Positions 29,751 through 39,125 of a DNA stretch of 64,000 nt are shown here, piece after piece; positions within the stretch are counted from its first letter, which is position 1; the number at the start of each line of letters is the position of its first letter. The position numbers and the translations under genes were made by a program. Location: the NCBI GenBank assembly GCA_009838075.1, contig VXSG01000121.1, forward strand, positions 1 through 64,000. The letters are read 5' to 3'. The DNA comes from Boseongicola sp. SB0665_bin_10 (GTDB lineage: Bacteria; Pseudomonadota; Alphaproteobacteria; Rhodobacterales; Rhodobacteraceae). The notes below the pieces were generated by a model. It made no database searches, was not told the DNA's origin, and saw only the letters and a list, made by a program, of their open reading frames with translations.

Positions 29751-30416
29751 TCAATCGAGCACCCGCTCCCTGTCCGTCGATACCGGCACCTGCCGCGCCA
29801 TCCTGGCATAGTCGCCGGTCGTGGCCTTCCGATGCAGTTGCTTCAATGCACCTACCGGGTCGTCGGCGTGGTGGTCGATTCGCAATGTGAGGGGCGGCCG
29901 GTCAGCATGCAGCACGAGCAGGGCGGCCGACAACAGGCCGCGGTAGTCCCCTCCTGCATCACGGGCCGCAAGGAGAGATGCCAGCAATCGATCCCCGAAC
30001 GCGAGATCCGACCGGACGAACCCGTCCACCAAGGCCGGCAAAACGTCATTCCCCTTCAGCATGTTGCCGGAAGCAATGCCACCGGTGAACTCAATGCTCC
30101 CCTTCGCGTCCCTGTTTTCGGAACCTGTGAAGGCGGCGGCATCGCCATTTGCGTCGAGCGCCGAGAGCTGCCTGTGTTCGCGTCCCCGGTCTCTTGACGT
30201 CACGATCCCTACTGCACGACTGGCATCCGATCCGTCGCGCATGCAACGCAGCACGTCCTCACCCCAAAAGGTCGAGGGCGCCGCTCCCTGGCTGGCCGAC
30301 ATTCCCGCCGCGAGATCGCCGCGCAACACCCAGCCGCCAACGCAAAGACTGCCGGTCGCCGCTGCGCCACCAATTGCCCCTGTTTCAGGATCACGCGCGA
30401 GAATCGAAAAGGTCAT
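29751..30416 (-). CDS. DUF1028 domain-containing protein, second copy
   Basis: MTFSILARDPETGAIGGAAATGSLCVGGWVLRGDLAAGMSASQGAAPSTFWGEDVL...TGGIASGNMLKG; DUF1028 features. Confidence 0.85.
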   Translation of the reverse strand: MTFSILARDPETGAIGGAAATGSLCVGGWVLRGDLAAGMSASQGAAPSTFWGEDVLRCMRDGSDASRAVGIVTSRDRGREHRQLSALDANGDAAAFTGSENRDAKGSIEFTGGIASGNMLKGNDVLPALVDGFVRSDLAFGDRLLASLLAARDAGGDYRGLLSAALLVLHADRPPLTLRIDHHADDPVGALKQLHRKATTGDYARMARQVPVSTDRERVLD

Positions 30417-30440
30417 GCCTCACCAAAGCAATTTTCCGGA

Positions 30441-30483
30441 AATTATCATGATAAATTGACATTTGCAATTTATCATGATAATT
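30441..30483. promoter_or_regulatory. Perfect inverted repeat with two identical 12-bp palindromes; candidate double operator
   Basis: AATTATCATGATAAATT-GACATTTGC-AATTTATCATGATAATT; TTATCATGATAA at 30443-30454 and 30470-30481, between divergent genes starting at 30416 (-) and 30516 (+). Confidence 0.85.
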
Positions 30484-30515
30484 ATCGCGGCGGAAACCCA
30501 ACAGGGAGAACTCAG

Positions 30516-32096
30516 ATGAAGTTCAAGTCTTGGACCCGCAGGGGTCTGTTCCTCGCCGCCGCAGGCGCGGTTGCCCTAATCCCCGGACTGTCGGACCGTG
30601 CCATGGCTCAAACGCCTCCGGGCGTGCTGATTGTCGGCCAGGTCGCCGAGCCGAAATCGCTTGATCCGGCTGCGGTCACGGCAGTCAACGACTTCCGGAT
30701 CCTCGTGAACATCTACGAAGGCCTGACCCGTTACAAGTCCGGCACGCTCGAGGTCGAGCCGGCGCTGGCGACCGGATGGGACATCAGCGAAGACGGCACC
30801 GAATACACCTTCACCCTGCGGGACGGCGTAAGCTTCCACGATGGCACACCCTTCAACGCCGCGGCGGTGAAATTCAATTTCGACCGGATGCTGGACGAGA
30901 ATCATCCCCACCACGACACCGGCCCGTTCCCCTTGAGCTTCTTCTTTGGAGCCGTGGAGGCAACCGAGGTCGTCGACGAAATGACCGTCAAGTTCACGCT
31001 GAACGCGCCATATGCACCGTTCCTGTCGAACCTGGCCTATCCGACCGGACTGATTGTCTCGCCGGCCGCGGTTGAGGTGCATCGCATGGACTATGGCCGC
31101 AATCCCGTTGGCACCGGGCCGTTCCGGTTTGCCGAATGGCGCTCGAACGAGGCAGTGGTGGTCGAGCGAAATGATGCCTACTGGGCGGAGGCAGCCGGCA
31201 CACAGGCCGTCGTCTTCCGCCCGATCACCGACTCCAACACCCGTGTGGCCGAGATGCTGGCCGGCGGCATCGACTTGATGGTTGAAGTGCCGCCCACCTC
31301 CCTGGAGCAGTTCTCTGGCGAAGGATTCTCGATTGTTGAGCAGGCCGGACCGCATGTCTGGTTCCTGATCCTGAACGCCAAGGAAGGCCCGTTTGCCGAC
31401 AAGCGCGTGCGTCAGGCGGCCAACTACGCGATCAACAAGGAAGCGATCGTGAACGATGTGCTGGAAGGCACCGCGACCGTGGCCGCGGGCCCGACCCCGC
31501 CCGCGTTTGCCTGGGCCTACAACGCGGAACTCGAACCGTATCCCTACGATCCCGGGAAAGCGAGGGCGTTGATTGCCGAAGCGGGCGCCGACGGGGCGGA
31601 ATTGACCTTCTATGTCACCGAAGGCGGTTCAGGCATGCTGGATCCGGTTCCGATGGGGACCGCCATCCAGGCCGACCTGCAAGCCGTGGGCTTTGATGTC
31701 AAGATCGAGACCTACGAGTGGAACACGTTTCTGGGCGAAGTGAATCCGGGACTGGAAGGCAAGGCCGACATGGCCGAAATGGCCTGGATGACGAACGACC
31801 CGGACACGCTGCCATACCTGGCGTTGCGCTCCGAAGCATGGCCTGACAAGGGCGGCTTCAATTCGGGATACTATGCCAACGCCAAGGTCGACGAATTGCT
31901 TGAGGCCGCCCGCACGGCGACCGACCAGGACGAACGCGCACGGCTCTACCGCGAAATGCAGGCCGTCGTGCAGGAAGACGCGCCCTGGGTCTTTGTCGCC
32001 AACTGGAAGCAGAACGCGGTGACCAGCGATCGGGTCGAGAATTTCGGACTTGAGCCGTCGTTCCTGTTGCACCTCCAGGGCGTCGTCAAGAACTGA
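30516..32096 (+). CDS. ABC transporter substrate-binding protein, family 5
   Basis: MKFKSWTRRGLFLAAAGAVALIPGLSDRAMAQ leader, LIVGQVAEPKSLDPAAVT, YTFTLRDGVSFHDGTPFNAAAVKFNFDRML, VRQAANYAINKEAIV. Confidence 0.93.
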   Translation: MKFKSWTRRGLFLAAAGAVALIPGLSDRAMAQTPPGVLIVGQVAEPKSLDPAAVTAVNDFRILVNIYEGLTRYKSGTLEVEPALATGWDISEDGTEYTFTLRDGVSFHDGTPFNAAAVKFNFDRMLDENHPHHDTGPFPLSFFFGAVEATEVVDEMTVKFTLNAPYAPFLSNLAYPTGLIVSPAAVEVHRMDYGRNPVGTGPFRFAEWRSNEAVVVERNDAYWAEAAGTQAVVFRPITDSNTRVAEMLAGGIDLMVEVPPTSLEQFSGEGFSIVEQAGPHVWFLILNAKEGPFADKRVRQAANYAINKEAIVNDVLEGTATVAAGPTPPAFAWAYNAELEPYPYDPGKARALIAEAGADGAELTFYVTEGGSGMLDPVPMGTAIQADLQAVGFDVKIETYEWNTFLGEVNPGLEGKADMAEMAWMTNDPDTLPYLALRSEAWPDKGGFNSGYYANAKVDELLEAARTATDQDERARLYREMQAVVQEDAPWVFVANWKQNAVTSDRVENFGLEPSFLLHLQGVVKN

Positions 32097-32106
32097 CACG
32101 ATCATG

Positions 32107-32137
32107 GCGCCCGGCGGGGAGTCGCTCCGCCGGGCGC
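32107..32137 (+). terminator. Intra-operon hairpin downstream of the SBP gene, possible attenuator or mRNA-stability element
   Basis: GCGCCCGGCGG-GGAGTCGCT-CCGCCGGGCGC: perfect 11-bp stem, followed by GGAATTTTC, between SBP and permease genes. Confidence 0.65.
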
Positions 32138-32198
32138 GGAATTTTCAAGACTTGCCGGCGCGTCTATCCTGAAGAAACTTGTCCCAGGGGAGCTTCAG

Positions 32199-33146
32199 AT
32201 GGGCAGCTACATCCTGAAACGGCTGGTCTCGGCGATTCCGGTGCTGTTCGGCATCACCGTCATCGTCTTCCTGATCATGTCGCTGGTCCCCGGCGATCCC
32301 GCGACAGCGATCCTCGGCTCCTACGCCACGCCCGAGAATGTCGAGAAACTGAACCGGGACCTCGGCCTGGACAAGCCCATGGTCCAGCGGTACTTCATCT
32401 GGCTCGGGAACATGCTGACCGGAGATTTCGGGCGATCCTTCTCGCTCAACCGTCCCGTCATCGACGAGGTGCTGGAACGGTTCAACGCGACGATGATCCT
32501 TGCCGGGACAAGTTTCGTGCTTTGCTCGGCCCTGGGCATTCTTGCCGGGGTCGCCTCGGCCGCCCGCCAATTCGGCCTGGCCGACAAGGCCATCACCTTC
32601 GTGGTGCTGATCGGCATCTCGGTGCCATCCTTCTTCTTGGGCATGATGATGATCCTTCTCTTCGCGGTGAACCTGCGGTGGCTTCCGGTCAGCGGCATGT
32701 ACGCGATCTATGGCGGCGGGGACCTGCCCGACCTGATCCGCCACCTGATCATGCCGGCCCTGGCGCTCGCCGCCGTTGCGACCGGCGTGATCGCGCGGCT
32801 CAGCCGCTCCGCCATGCTTGAGGTGCTGCGACAGGACTACATTCGCACCGCGCGTGCCAACGGCGTGGAAGAAAGACGTGTGATCATGGGTCATGCCCTG
32901 CGGGTCGCAATGGTGTCGATCTTGCCCGTGCTGGGCATTCAGGCAGGCTTTGTCGTCTCCGGCGCAGTCTATATCGAGATCGTCTTTCAATGGCCCGGCG
33001 TGGGGCGCATGCTGGTCGATGCAATCCTGACCCGCGACCTTCTTGTGGTTCAGGGAGGCGTTGTCTTCGTTGCCGCCTGCTACGTGCTGTTCAACATCGC
33101 GGTGGACGTGGCCCAGTGCCTGCTGGACCCGAGGATCAAGACGTGA
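32199..33146 (+). CDS. ABC transporter permease (DppB-like)
   Basis: MGSYILKRLVSAIPVLFGITVIVFLIMSLVPGDPATAILGSYATPENVEKLNRDLGLDKP. Confidence 0.93.
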   Translation: MGSYILKRLVSAIPVLFGITVIVFLIMSLVPGDPATAILGSYATPENVEKLNRDLGLDKPMVQRYFIWLGNMLTGDFGRSFSLNRPVIDEVLERFNATMILAGTSFVLCSALGILAGVASAARQFGLADKAITFVVLIGISVPSFFLGMMMILLFAVNLRWLPVSGMYAIYGGGDLPDLIRHLIMPALALAAVATGVIARLSRSAMLEVLRQDYIRTARANGVEERRVIMGHALRVAMVSILPVLGIQAGFVVSGAVYIEIVFQWPGVGRMLVDAILTRDLLVVQGGVVFVAACYVLFNIAVDVAQCLLDPRIKT

Positions 33147-35008
33147 GCGCCTTTCTCACGCTGTTGTTCCGCAACCGGCTGGCCGCCATGGGCGCAGGTG
33201 TCATCGCGGCGATCCTGCTGCTGGTCCTGACCACGCCCTTCCTGCCCCTGCACGATCCGGACGTGACCGCCACCGCCGACCGGTTCATGCGGCCGTTTGC
33301 CGAAGGCCATCCGCTGGGGACCGACCATCTTGGCCGCGACCTTCTGAGCCGTCTTCTGCACGGCACACGCCTGTCCCTTGCCGTTGGCGTCGCTGCCGCG
33401 CTGATCGCGGCCGTCATCGGCTCGTCCATCGGGATGGTTGCCGGGTATTTCGGCGGGCGCACCGACAATGTAGTCATGCGCGGCGTCGACATGTTGATGG
33501 CCTTTCCGTACATCCTGCTTGCGCTGGCCATTGTCGCCGCCCTCGGTCCTGGCCTGATGAACGCGCTGATCGCCGTGGCCGCCGTCAACGTTCCCTTCTT
33601 TGCCCGCAACATCCGCGGCGTCACGGTCGGGCTGGCCGGTCGCGAATTCATTGACGCAGCACGGCTTGCGGGCATGGGCCATGCCCGCATCATCCTGACC
33701 GAGCTGTTGCCGAACGTCCTGCCCGTCATCGTCATCGCCATGTCCACCACCGTCGGCTGGATGATCCTTGAAACCGCCGGCCTTTCGTTCCTCGGTCTCG
33801 GCAGCCAGCCGCCGCAGGCCGATCTCGGCTCCATGCTGGGCGAGGCGCGGTCGGCGATGATCTCGCATCCCCATACTTCGGTTGTGCCGGGGCTCATGAT
33901 TTTCCTGATTGTCATGTCGATCAACCTTCTGGGCGACGGCGTGCGCGATGCGCTTGATCCGCGCCTGCGCTCGGGTGCGCTGTCCCGCCCGCGCGCCACG
34001 ACGCTGGTCAGGCGGCAAGGCGACATTCCGCCGGCCACCGACGACCTCTTGGCGATTCAGGACCTGCGTACAGAGTTCCACATCGGCAAGCGCAACTATC
34101 GCGCCGTGGGCGGCGTGTCGCTTGCGGTCAGGCCCGGCGAGTGCCTGGGCATCATTGGCGAGTCCGGGTCGGGCAAATCGGTCACCGCGCTGTCGGTGAT
34201 GGGGCTGGTTGCGTCTCCTCCCGGCGTGATCAGCGGCGGCGCGGTGCGCTTTCTTGGGGAGGACCTGATCGGCGCGCCCTATGAGACGCTCCGCCAGAAA
34301 CGTGGCGACCGGGTCGCCTATGTCTTCCAGGATCCGCTTTCCACCCTGCACCCTCTCTATCGCGTGGGGCGGCAACTGGCCGAGACGATCCGGTCGCATC
34401 ACGTCCTGTCGAAAGCGGAAGCGCGCGCGCGGGCCATCCAGCTGTTGAATGACGTGCGAATCCCGAACGCGGAGCGCCGCGTCGACGACTACCCCCATGA
34501 AATGTCCGGCGGCATGCGCCAGCGCGTTGGCATCGCCATGGCGCTCGCCAACGAACCGGACGTCATCATCGCGGATGAACCAACCACGGCGCTGGACGTG
34601 ACGGTGCAGGCACAGATCCTGTGCCTCCTGGACGACCTGCGCCGCGAACGGGGACTGGCGATAATCTTCATCACCCATGACTTCGGTGTCGTCGCACAAC
34701 TATGCGACCGGGTCGCGGTCATGTATGCGGGTGGAATCGTGGAAGAAGGGCCGACGCAGGTCGTGCTGGACACGCCTGCACATCCCTACACCAAGCGCCT
34801 GATCGCCTGCGTGCCCGAACCGGGCGGCGGCCGCCGCGAACTGGCCGCGATCCCGGGCTTGCCGCCGGTGCTGGACGACCTGCCGCCCGGCTGCGCCTTC
34901 GCGCCCCGCTGCTACAAGGCCGAAGAGAGCTGCCGGAAAGGCGAGGTTCCGCTGCAGGGTCCGGCCCTCCACGCCGTCAGGTGCCTCTTCCCCGAGAGGG
35001 CGCATTGA
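33143..35008 (+). CDS. Fused ABC permease (DppC-like) + ATP-binding (DppD-like) protein
   Basis: GTG start [19 protein letters not shown]...[27 protein letters not shown]...[14 protein letters not shown], continuing in one frame into [52 protein letters not shown]...[15 protein letters not shown]. Confidence 0.92.
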   Translation: MSAFLTLLFRNRLAAMGAGVIAAILLLVLTTPFLPLHDPDVTATADRFMRPFAEGHPLGTDHLGRDLLSRLLHGTRLSLAVGVAAALIAAVIGSSIGMVAGYFGGRTDNVVMRGVDMLMAFPYILLALAIVAALGPGLMNALIAVAAVNVPFFARNIRGVTVGLAGREFIDAARLAGMGHARIILTELLPNVLPVIVIAMSTTVGWMILETAGLSFLGLGSQPPQADLGSMLGEARSAMISHPHTSVVPGLMIFLIVMSINLLGDGVRDALDPRLRSGALSRPRATTLVRRQGDIPPATDDLLAIQDLRTEFHIGKRNYRAVGGVSLAVRPGECLGIIGESGSGKSVTALSVMGLVASPPGVISGGAVRFLGEDLIGAPYETLRQKRGDRVAYVFQDPLSTLHPLYRVGRQLAETIRSHHVLSKAEARARAIQLLNDVRIPNAERRVDDYPHEMSGGMRQRVGIAMALANEPDVIIADEPTTALDVTVQAQILCLLDDLRRERGLAIIFITHDFGVVAQLCDRVAVMYAGGIVEEGPTQVVLDTPAHPYTKRLIACVPEPGGGRRELAAIPGLPPVLDDLPPGCAFAPRCYKAEESCRKGEVPLQGPALHAVRCLFPERAH

Positions 35009-35964
35009 TGCCTGCGCTCAAGGTTGAGCATCTGGCCAAGACCTTCCCGCTGAAAAGGCCGCTTTTCGGCGCAGCCCCGCCCGGCGCACGCGCGGTGCGG
35101 CCCATGTCGTTTCAGGTGGAAGCCGGCGAAACCCTTGGCGTCGTGGGCGAGTCCGGCTGCGGCAAGTCAACCCTCGCGCGAATGCTGGTCGGGTTGCTCG
35201 AGCCGACCGAGGGCACGATCGAAATCGAGGGCGAGGCGCTCGGCAGCGCCGGCCCGGCAGAATTCGGCAAGCTGATCCAGTACGTCTTCCAGGATCCGCA
35301 AGGCAGCCTGAACCCGCGCAAGACGATCCGGCAGGTGATGGAAGCGCCCCTCAGGCTGCTTCACGGCATGGCGAAACCCGATCGCGACAGGCGCATCGCC
35401 GAGATCTTCGCATCCGTGAACCTTCGCGAAGAGTATCTTGACCGCTACCCCCATGAATTCTCGGGCGGGCAAGCGCAGAGAATCGCCATTGCCCGGGCGC
35501 TGGCCGCGAGCCCCCGGATCATCGTGTTGGACGAACCGGTTTCGGCCCTGGATGTCTCCGTTCAGGCGCAGGTCCTGAATCTGTTGGCGGATCTCAAGAC
35601 AAGGCTTGGCCTCACCTATCTGTTCATAACACACGATCTGGCGGTGGTCGAAGCCGTCAGCGACCGGGTCGTCGTCCTGTATTTCGGGGCAGTGGTCGAG
35701 ATCGGCAGGGCCGAGCGCGTCTTTGCAAGTCCCCGCCATCCCTATACAAGCCTGCTGGCCAAGAGTGCGCCGGTCGTGGGCCGGTCGCTGGCAGCACCCG
35801 AGCAGAAGGGAACCGAACTTCCCGATCCGCTGAACCCGCCGCCAGGCTGTGCATTTGCCGGGCGATGTCCACGCGCGACTGACCTTTGCCGAGCAAGGGA
35901 ACCGGAGCTGAAACAGATGGGAGAAGACCAGCTTGCCGCCTGTCACCACCCGCTCGAACACTGA
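35008..35964 (+). CDS. ABC transporter ATP-binding protein (DppF-like)
   Basis: [18 protein letters not shown]...GVVGESGCGKSTLARMLVGLLEPTEG...FSGGQAQRIAIARAL; oligo_HPY C-terminus with Cys cluster. Confidence 0.93.
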   Translation: MPALKVEHLAKTFPLKRPLFGAAPPGARAVRPMSFQVEAGETLGVVGESGCGKSTLARMLVGLLEPTEGTIEIEGEALGSAGPAEFGKLIQYVFQDPQGSLNPRKTIRQVMEAPLRLLHGMAKPDRDRRIAEIFASVNLREEYLDRYPHEFSGGQAQRIAIARALAASPRIIVLDEPVSALDVSVQAQVLNLLADLKTRLGLTYLFITHDLAVVEAVSDRVVVLYFGAVVEIGRAERVFASPRHPYTSLLAKSAPVVGRSLAAPEQKGTELPDPLNPPPGCAFAGRCPRATDLCRAREPELKQMGEDQLAACHHPLEH

Positions 35965-36697
35965 ACCCAGGCTGAGCCGCCCGGTCCAGGTCGCCGAGTC
36001 GATCAAGGACTGGGTGGTCGCCGAGGGCCTGAAGGCCGGTGACCGCCTGCCTGGCGAGGCGGACTTGATCGTGCGCTTCGGCATGGCCAAGGGCACTATT
36101 CGCGAGGCGATGCGCATCCTGGAAGCCCAGGGCCTGATCAAGACGCGGACCGGCCCCGGCGGCGGCAGCTTCGTCCATGAAGTCAGCCGCGAGCGGGCCA
36201 AGGCGCTTCTCGGGAACTACTTCTTTTTCAAGAACCTGACCATCGGCGACATCTATCAGCTCCGGCTGACGCTGGAGCCGGAACTGGCCGCCTCGCTGGC
36301 GGGCAACCTGCCCGAGGATGTGCTGCAATTGCTTGAGAGGAACATTGCGCAATATTCCCGCCCAGCTCGCGATCTTGAAGAGGAGCGCGCCCAGCACGTG
36401 GCCTCGCTCAGGTTCCATGCCATCCTCGCGGAACAGGCCAGGAATCCGCTGCTTGGGTTTGTCATTGACTTCATGGTGAAGCTTCTCTCCGACCTGACCG
36501 TCTATCGCCGCCTCTATTCGCCGCCGAACATCGAACTTTGGCAGCAAGGCCACGACCACCAGAAAGCGCTTGTCAAGGCCCTGCGCGACGGCGATGCAGA
36601 CTGTGCCCGCGCGATCATGACCGATCATATGGAAACGGCATGGAAGCTCATGCGCCAGCAGGAAGTCGAAGTGCAAAACCGCTTCATTTCGGAGTGA
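35933..36697 (+). CDS. GntR-family transcriptional regulator (FCD-type)
   Basis: VAESIKDWVVAEGLKAGDRLPGEADLIVRFGMAKGTIREAMRILEAQGLIKTRTGPGGGSFV; FadR/FCD architecture. Confidence 0.92.
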   Translation: MPPVTTRSNTEPRLSRPVQVAESIKDWVVAEGLKAGDRLPGEADLIVRFGMAKGTIREAMRILEAQGLIKTRTGPGGGSFVHEVSRERAKALLGNYFFFKNLTIGDIYQLRLTLEPELAASLAGNLPEDVLQLLERNIAQYSRPARDLEEERAQHVASLRFHAILAEQARNPLLGFVIDFMVKLLSDLTVYRRLYSPPNIELWQQGHDHQKALVKALRDGDADCARAIMTDHMETAWKLMRQQEVEVQNRFISE

Positions 36698-36902
36698 ACA
36701 ACAAGGCGGGGCCGCATCGCACCTCTGCCTCGCCAGCCCGAAACCGGTTTCCGGGAAACCTGCACCGCAGGCCCGCGCCCTGAAAGCGGGCTTGTCGAGG
36801 CTGAACCGATGCTCACCGCCCTCCGGAGAGGAATGACCGCCGGGCCCTTCGTCCTTGCGGTGCTGGCGGCAGTTCAGGGCGTGCAGGGCTTCTTGGCCGG
36901 GA

Positions 36903-37053
36903 CTGATCCATGCCGCCTTGATGGGGGCAGAGGCACCGGCCTTCGTGCTCGCCATAACCCAGACATGCGTGGCCAACGTGGTCTTCATCCTTGCCTCGTC
37001 GCCAGTCTTCGCCGCCGTCTTCAGCCGCATCTTCCTCGATGTGAAGCATCCGT
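36903..37053 (+). pseudogene. Fragment of an EamA/DMT-family transporter
   Basis: LIHAALMGAEAPAFVLAITQTCVANVVFILASSPVFAAVFSRIFLDVKHP resembles the conserved DMT/EamA segment (TSVANVVFILA..PVFAAIFSRIFL); no full-length ORF around it. Confidence 0.55.
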
Positions 37054-37436
37054 GCGGATCCTTCGGTCAGGGCCATGTCACGACAGCACCTGGCATGGCG
37101 CCCGGATTGCCCGAAGTCGCCCGGAGCGACCTCGCCTGGCGAGACGACGTCGGATCATGCAGGTGCAGCGAACGGCAATCGTGTTCGCACGCCACATGTT
37201 GACCAGGCCGATTGCTGCGCCGCAGACGAATGGCGCCGCACAGTCGCGTGAACGATCCTGGTCATGTCTTGCCAGGATCGAATCGTGACCATAGCGTGTC
37301 AGTCAGGGGACCGAGGAGAATTCCGGGCGACAAGAACGCCGTTGCCGGGGAAACTTCAGTTCGCACCTTGTTTCGCTCCGCGCCGCAAGGGCGTGGTCCA
37401 CTGTGGACGGCAACCTCCAAAGGGAAAGAACTCTTC

Positions 37437-39065
37437 ATGAAGCCCAAGCCAAAGTTCTTCGCGGTCATGCTTCTGGGCATGACCGTCACTGCTGGTTCGG
37501 CCCATGCTGCCGGAACTCACCCTGTCACCGGCGAAGCGCTGGCCGAGCACCAGGTTTTCACGTACCGCGTCCTTGATGAACACAGCTCGGTCGATCCCCA
37601 GATCGTCGAGGATGTCTCTGGCTCCGACATTGTCCGCGACCTGTTCGAGGGGTTGATGAACCAGGATGCGCAAGGCCGCCTCGTTCCTGGCGTCGCCACT
37701 GGCTACTCCGTCAGCGACGACAGGCTCACCTACACCTTCACCCTTCGCGACGATGCCAAATGGTCGAATGGCGACCCGGTCGTGGCGGGCGATTTCGTCT
37801 ATGCCTGGAGACGGGCCGTGAACCCGGAACTGGCCTCGCCGTATTCCTGGTTCATGGAACTGATGTCGATCGTTAACGCCGCCCGGATCATCGCGGGCGA
37901 CGTGCCCGTGGACGAGCTTGGTGTGTCCGCCCAAGACGACGGGACGCTCGTCGTCAGCCTCGCGCAGCCGCTTCCCTACTTTCCGCAGATGGTCACGCAT
38001 GCCACCACGTTCCCGGTCAACCCTGCCGTTGTCGAGGCTCATGGCGCAGATTGGACAAATCCGGAAAACATCGTCTCGAACGGCGCCTACGTGTTGACCG
38101 AGCACATCCCGAACGAACGCTCGGTCCGCGAGAGGAATCCGATGTACTGGGATGCCGAAAACGTCATCCTCGAGAAGACCGTGGCCCTTGTCATCAACGA
38201 CGAGAACACCGCCCTGACACGCTGGCTCGCGGGCGAACTCGACCGGACAGAGGTGCCCGCCGGCCAGTTTCCGCGGCTGCGCAAGGAACATCCGGACGAG
38301 GCGATCAGCTTCCCGCGACTCTGCAATTACTACTATACGTTCAACCTTTCCGAGTCGGGGCCGGAAGCATTCAAGGACGTGCGCGTGCGCAAGGCGCTGG
38401 GGCTGGCGGTGGACCGCAGGATCATCACGGAGAACATCCTCGCCGGCGGTCAGATCGAGGCCTTCACCTTCACGCCGGCCGCCACCGCGAACTTCGAGGT
38501 GCCAGATGTCGAGATCGCATCGATGAGCCAGTCCGAGCGCGACGCAAGAGCAAGATCGCTGCTGGCGGAAGCAGGATACGGCCCGGACAATCCACTGAAG
38601 TTCGAAATGATTTACAACACCTCCGAGTCACACAAGAGAATCGCCGTGGCGATGAGCCAGATGTGGAAACAGAAACTCGGGGTCGAGACGACACTGGCGA
38701 ACAAGGAATGGAAAACATTCCTCGAAGTCCGAGCCAACCAGGACTTCGAGCTCGCCCGCGGTGCATGGTGCGGGGATTACAACGAAGCGTCGACCTTCCT
38801 CGATCTTCTGACCTCGCCCTCGGGCTACAACGACGGGAAGTACTCCAACGCCATGGTCGACGACCTGATGACCTCGGCCAAAACCGCCAACGACACCCAG
38901 GCAATCTACGCCAAGGTCGAGCAGGTGATTGCCGACGAGGTTCCCATCATCCCGATCTATCACTACGCCGGGGTCTACATGCTGGACAGCGACGTGGGCG
39001 GCTGGCCGATCAACAACATCGAACAGAACTGGTACTCGAAAGATCTGTACAAGATCGCGGATTGA
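37437..39065 (+). CDS. oppA: Oligopeptide ABC transporter substrate-binding protein (OppA-like)
   Basis: MKPKPKFFAVMLLGMTVTAGSAHAAGTHPVTGEALAEHQVFTYRVLDEHSSVDPQIVEDVSGSDIVRDLFEGLMNQDAQGRLVPGVA...AKWSNGDPVVAGDFVYAWRRAVNPELASPYSW. Confidence 0.9.
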   Translation: MKPKPKFFAVMLLGMTVTAGSAHAAGTHPVTGEALAEHQVFTYRVLDEHSSVDPQIVEDVSGSDIVRDLFEGLMNQDAQGRLVPGVATGYSVSDDRLTYTFTLRDDAKWSNGDPVVAGDFVYAWRRAVNPELASPYSWFMELMSIVNAARIIAGDVPVDELGVSAQDDGTLVVSLAQPLPYFPQMVTHATTFPVNPAVVEAHGADWTNPENIVSNGAYVLTEHIPNERSVRERNPMYWDAENVILEKTVALVINDENTALTRWLAGELDRTEVPAGQFPRLRKEHPDEAISFPRLCNYYYTFNLSESGPEAFKDVRVRKALGLAVDRRIITENILAGGQIEAFTFTPAATANFEVPDVEIASMSQSERDARARSLLAEAGYGPDNPLKFEMIYNTSESHKRIAVAMSQMWKQKLGVETTLANKEWKTFLEVRANQDFELARGAWCGDYNEASTFLDLLTSPSGYNDGKYSNAMVDDLMTSAKTANDTQAIYAKVEQVIADEVPIIPIYHYAGVYMLDSDVGGWPINNIEQNWYSKDLYKIAD

Positions 39066-39125
39066 CCGGATGCCATCCGGCCTGCGCCCATTCAGCGAGC
39101 GCCGGATAACGACCAGGGTTCAGGC

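Noticed and set aside
28689-30197. 502-aa plus-strand ORF
   Set aside because: Antisense to the monooxygenase and second DUF1028 genes; composition of a shadow ORF.
33080-34699. 539-aa minus-strand ORF
   Set aside because: Antisense shadow of the permease-ATPase fusion gene.
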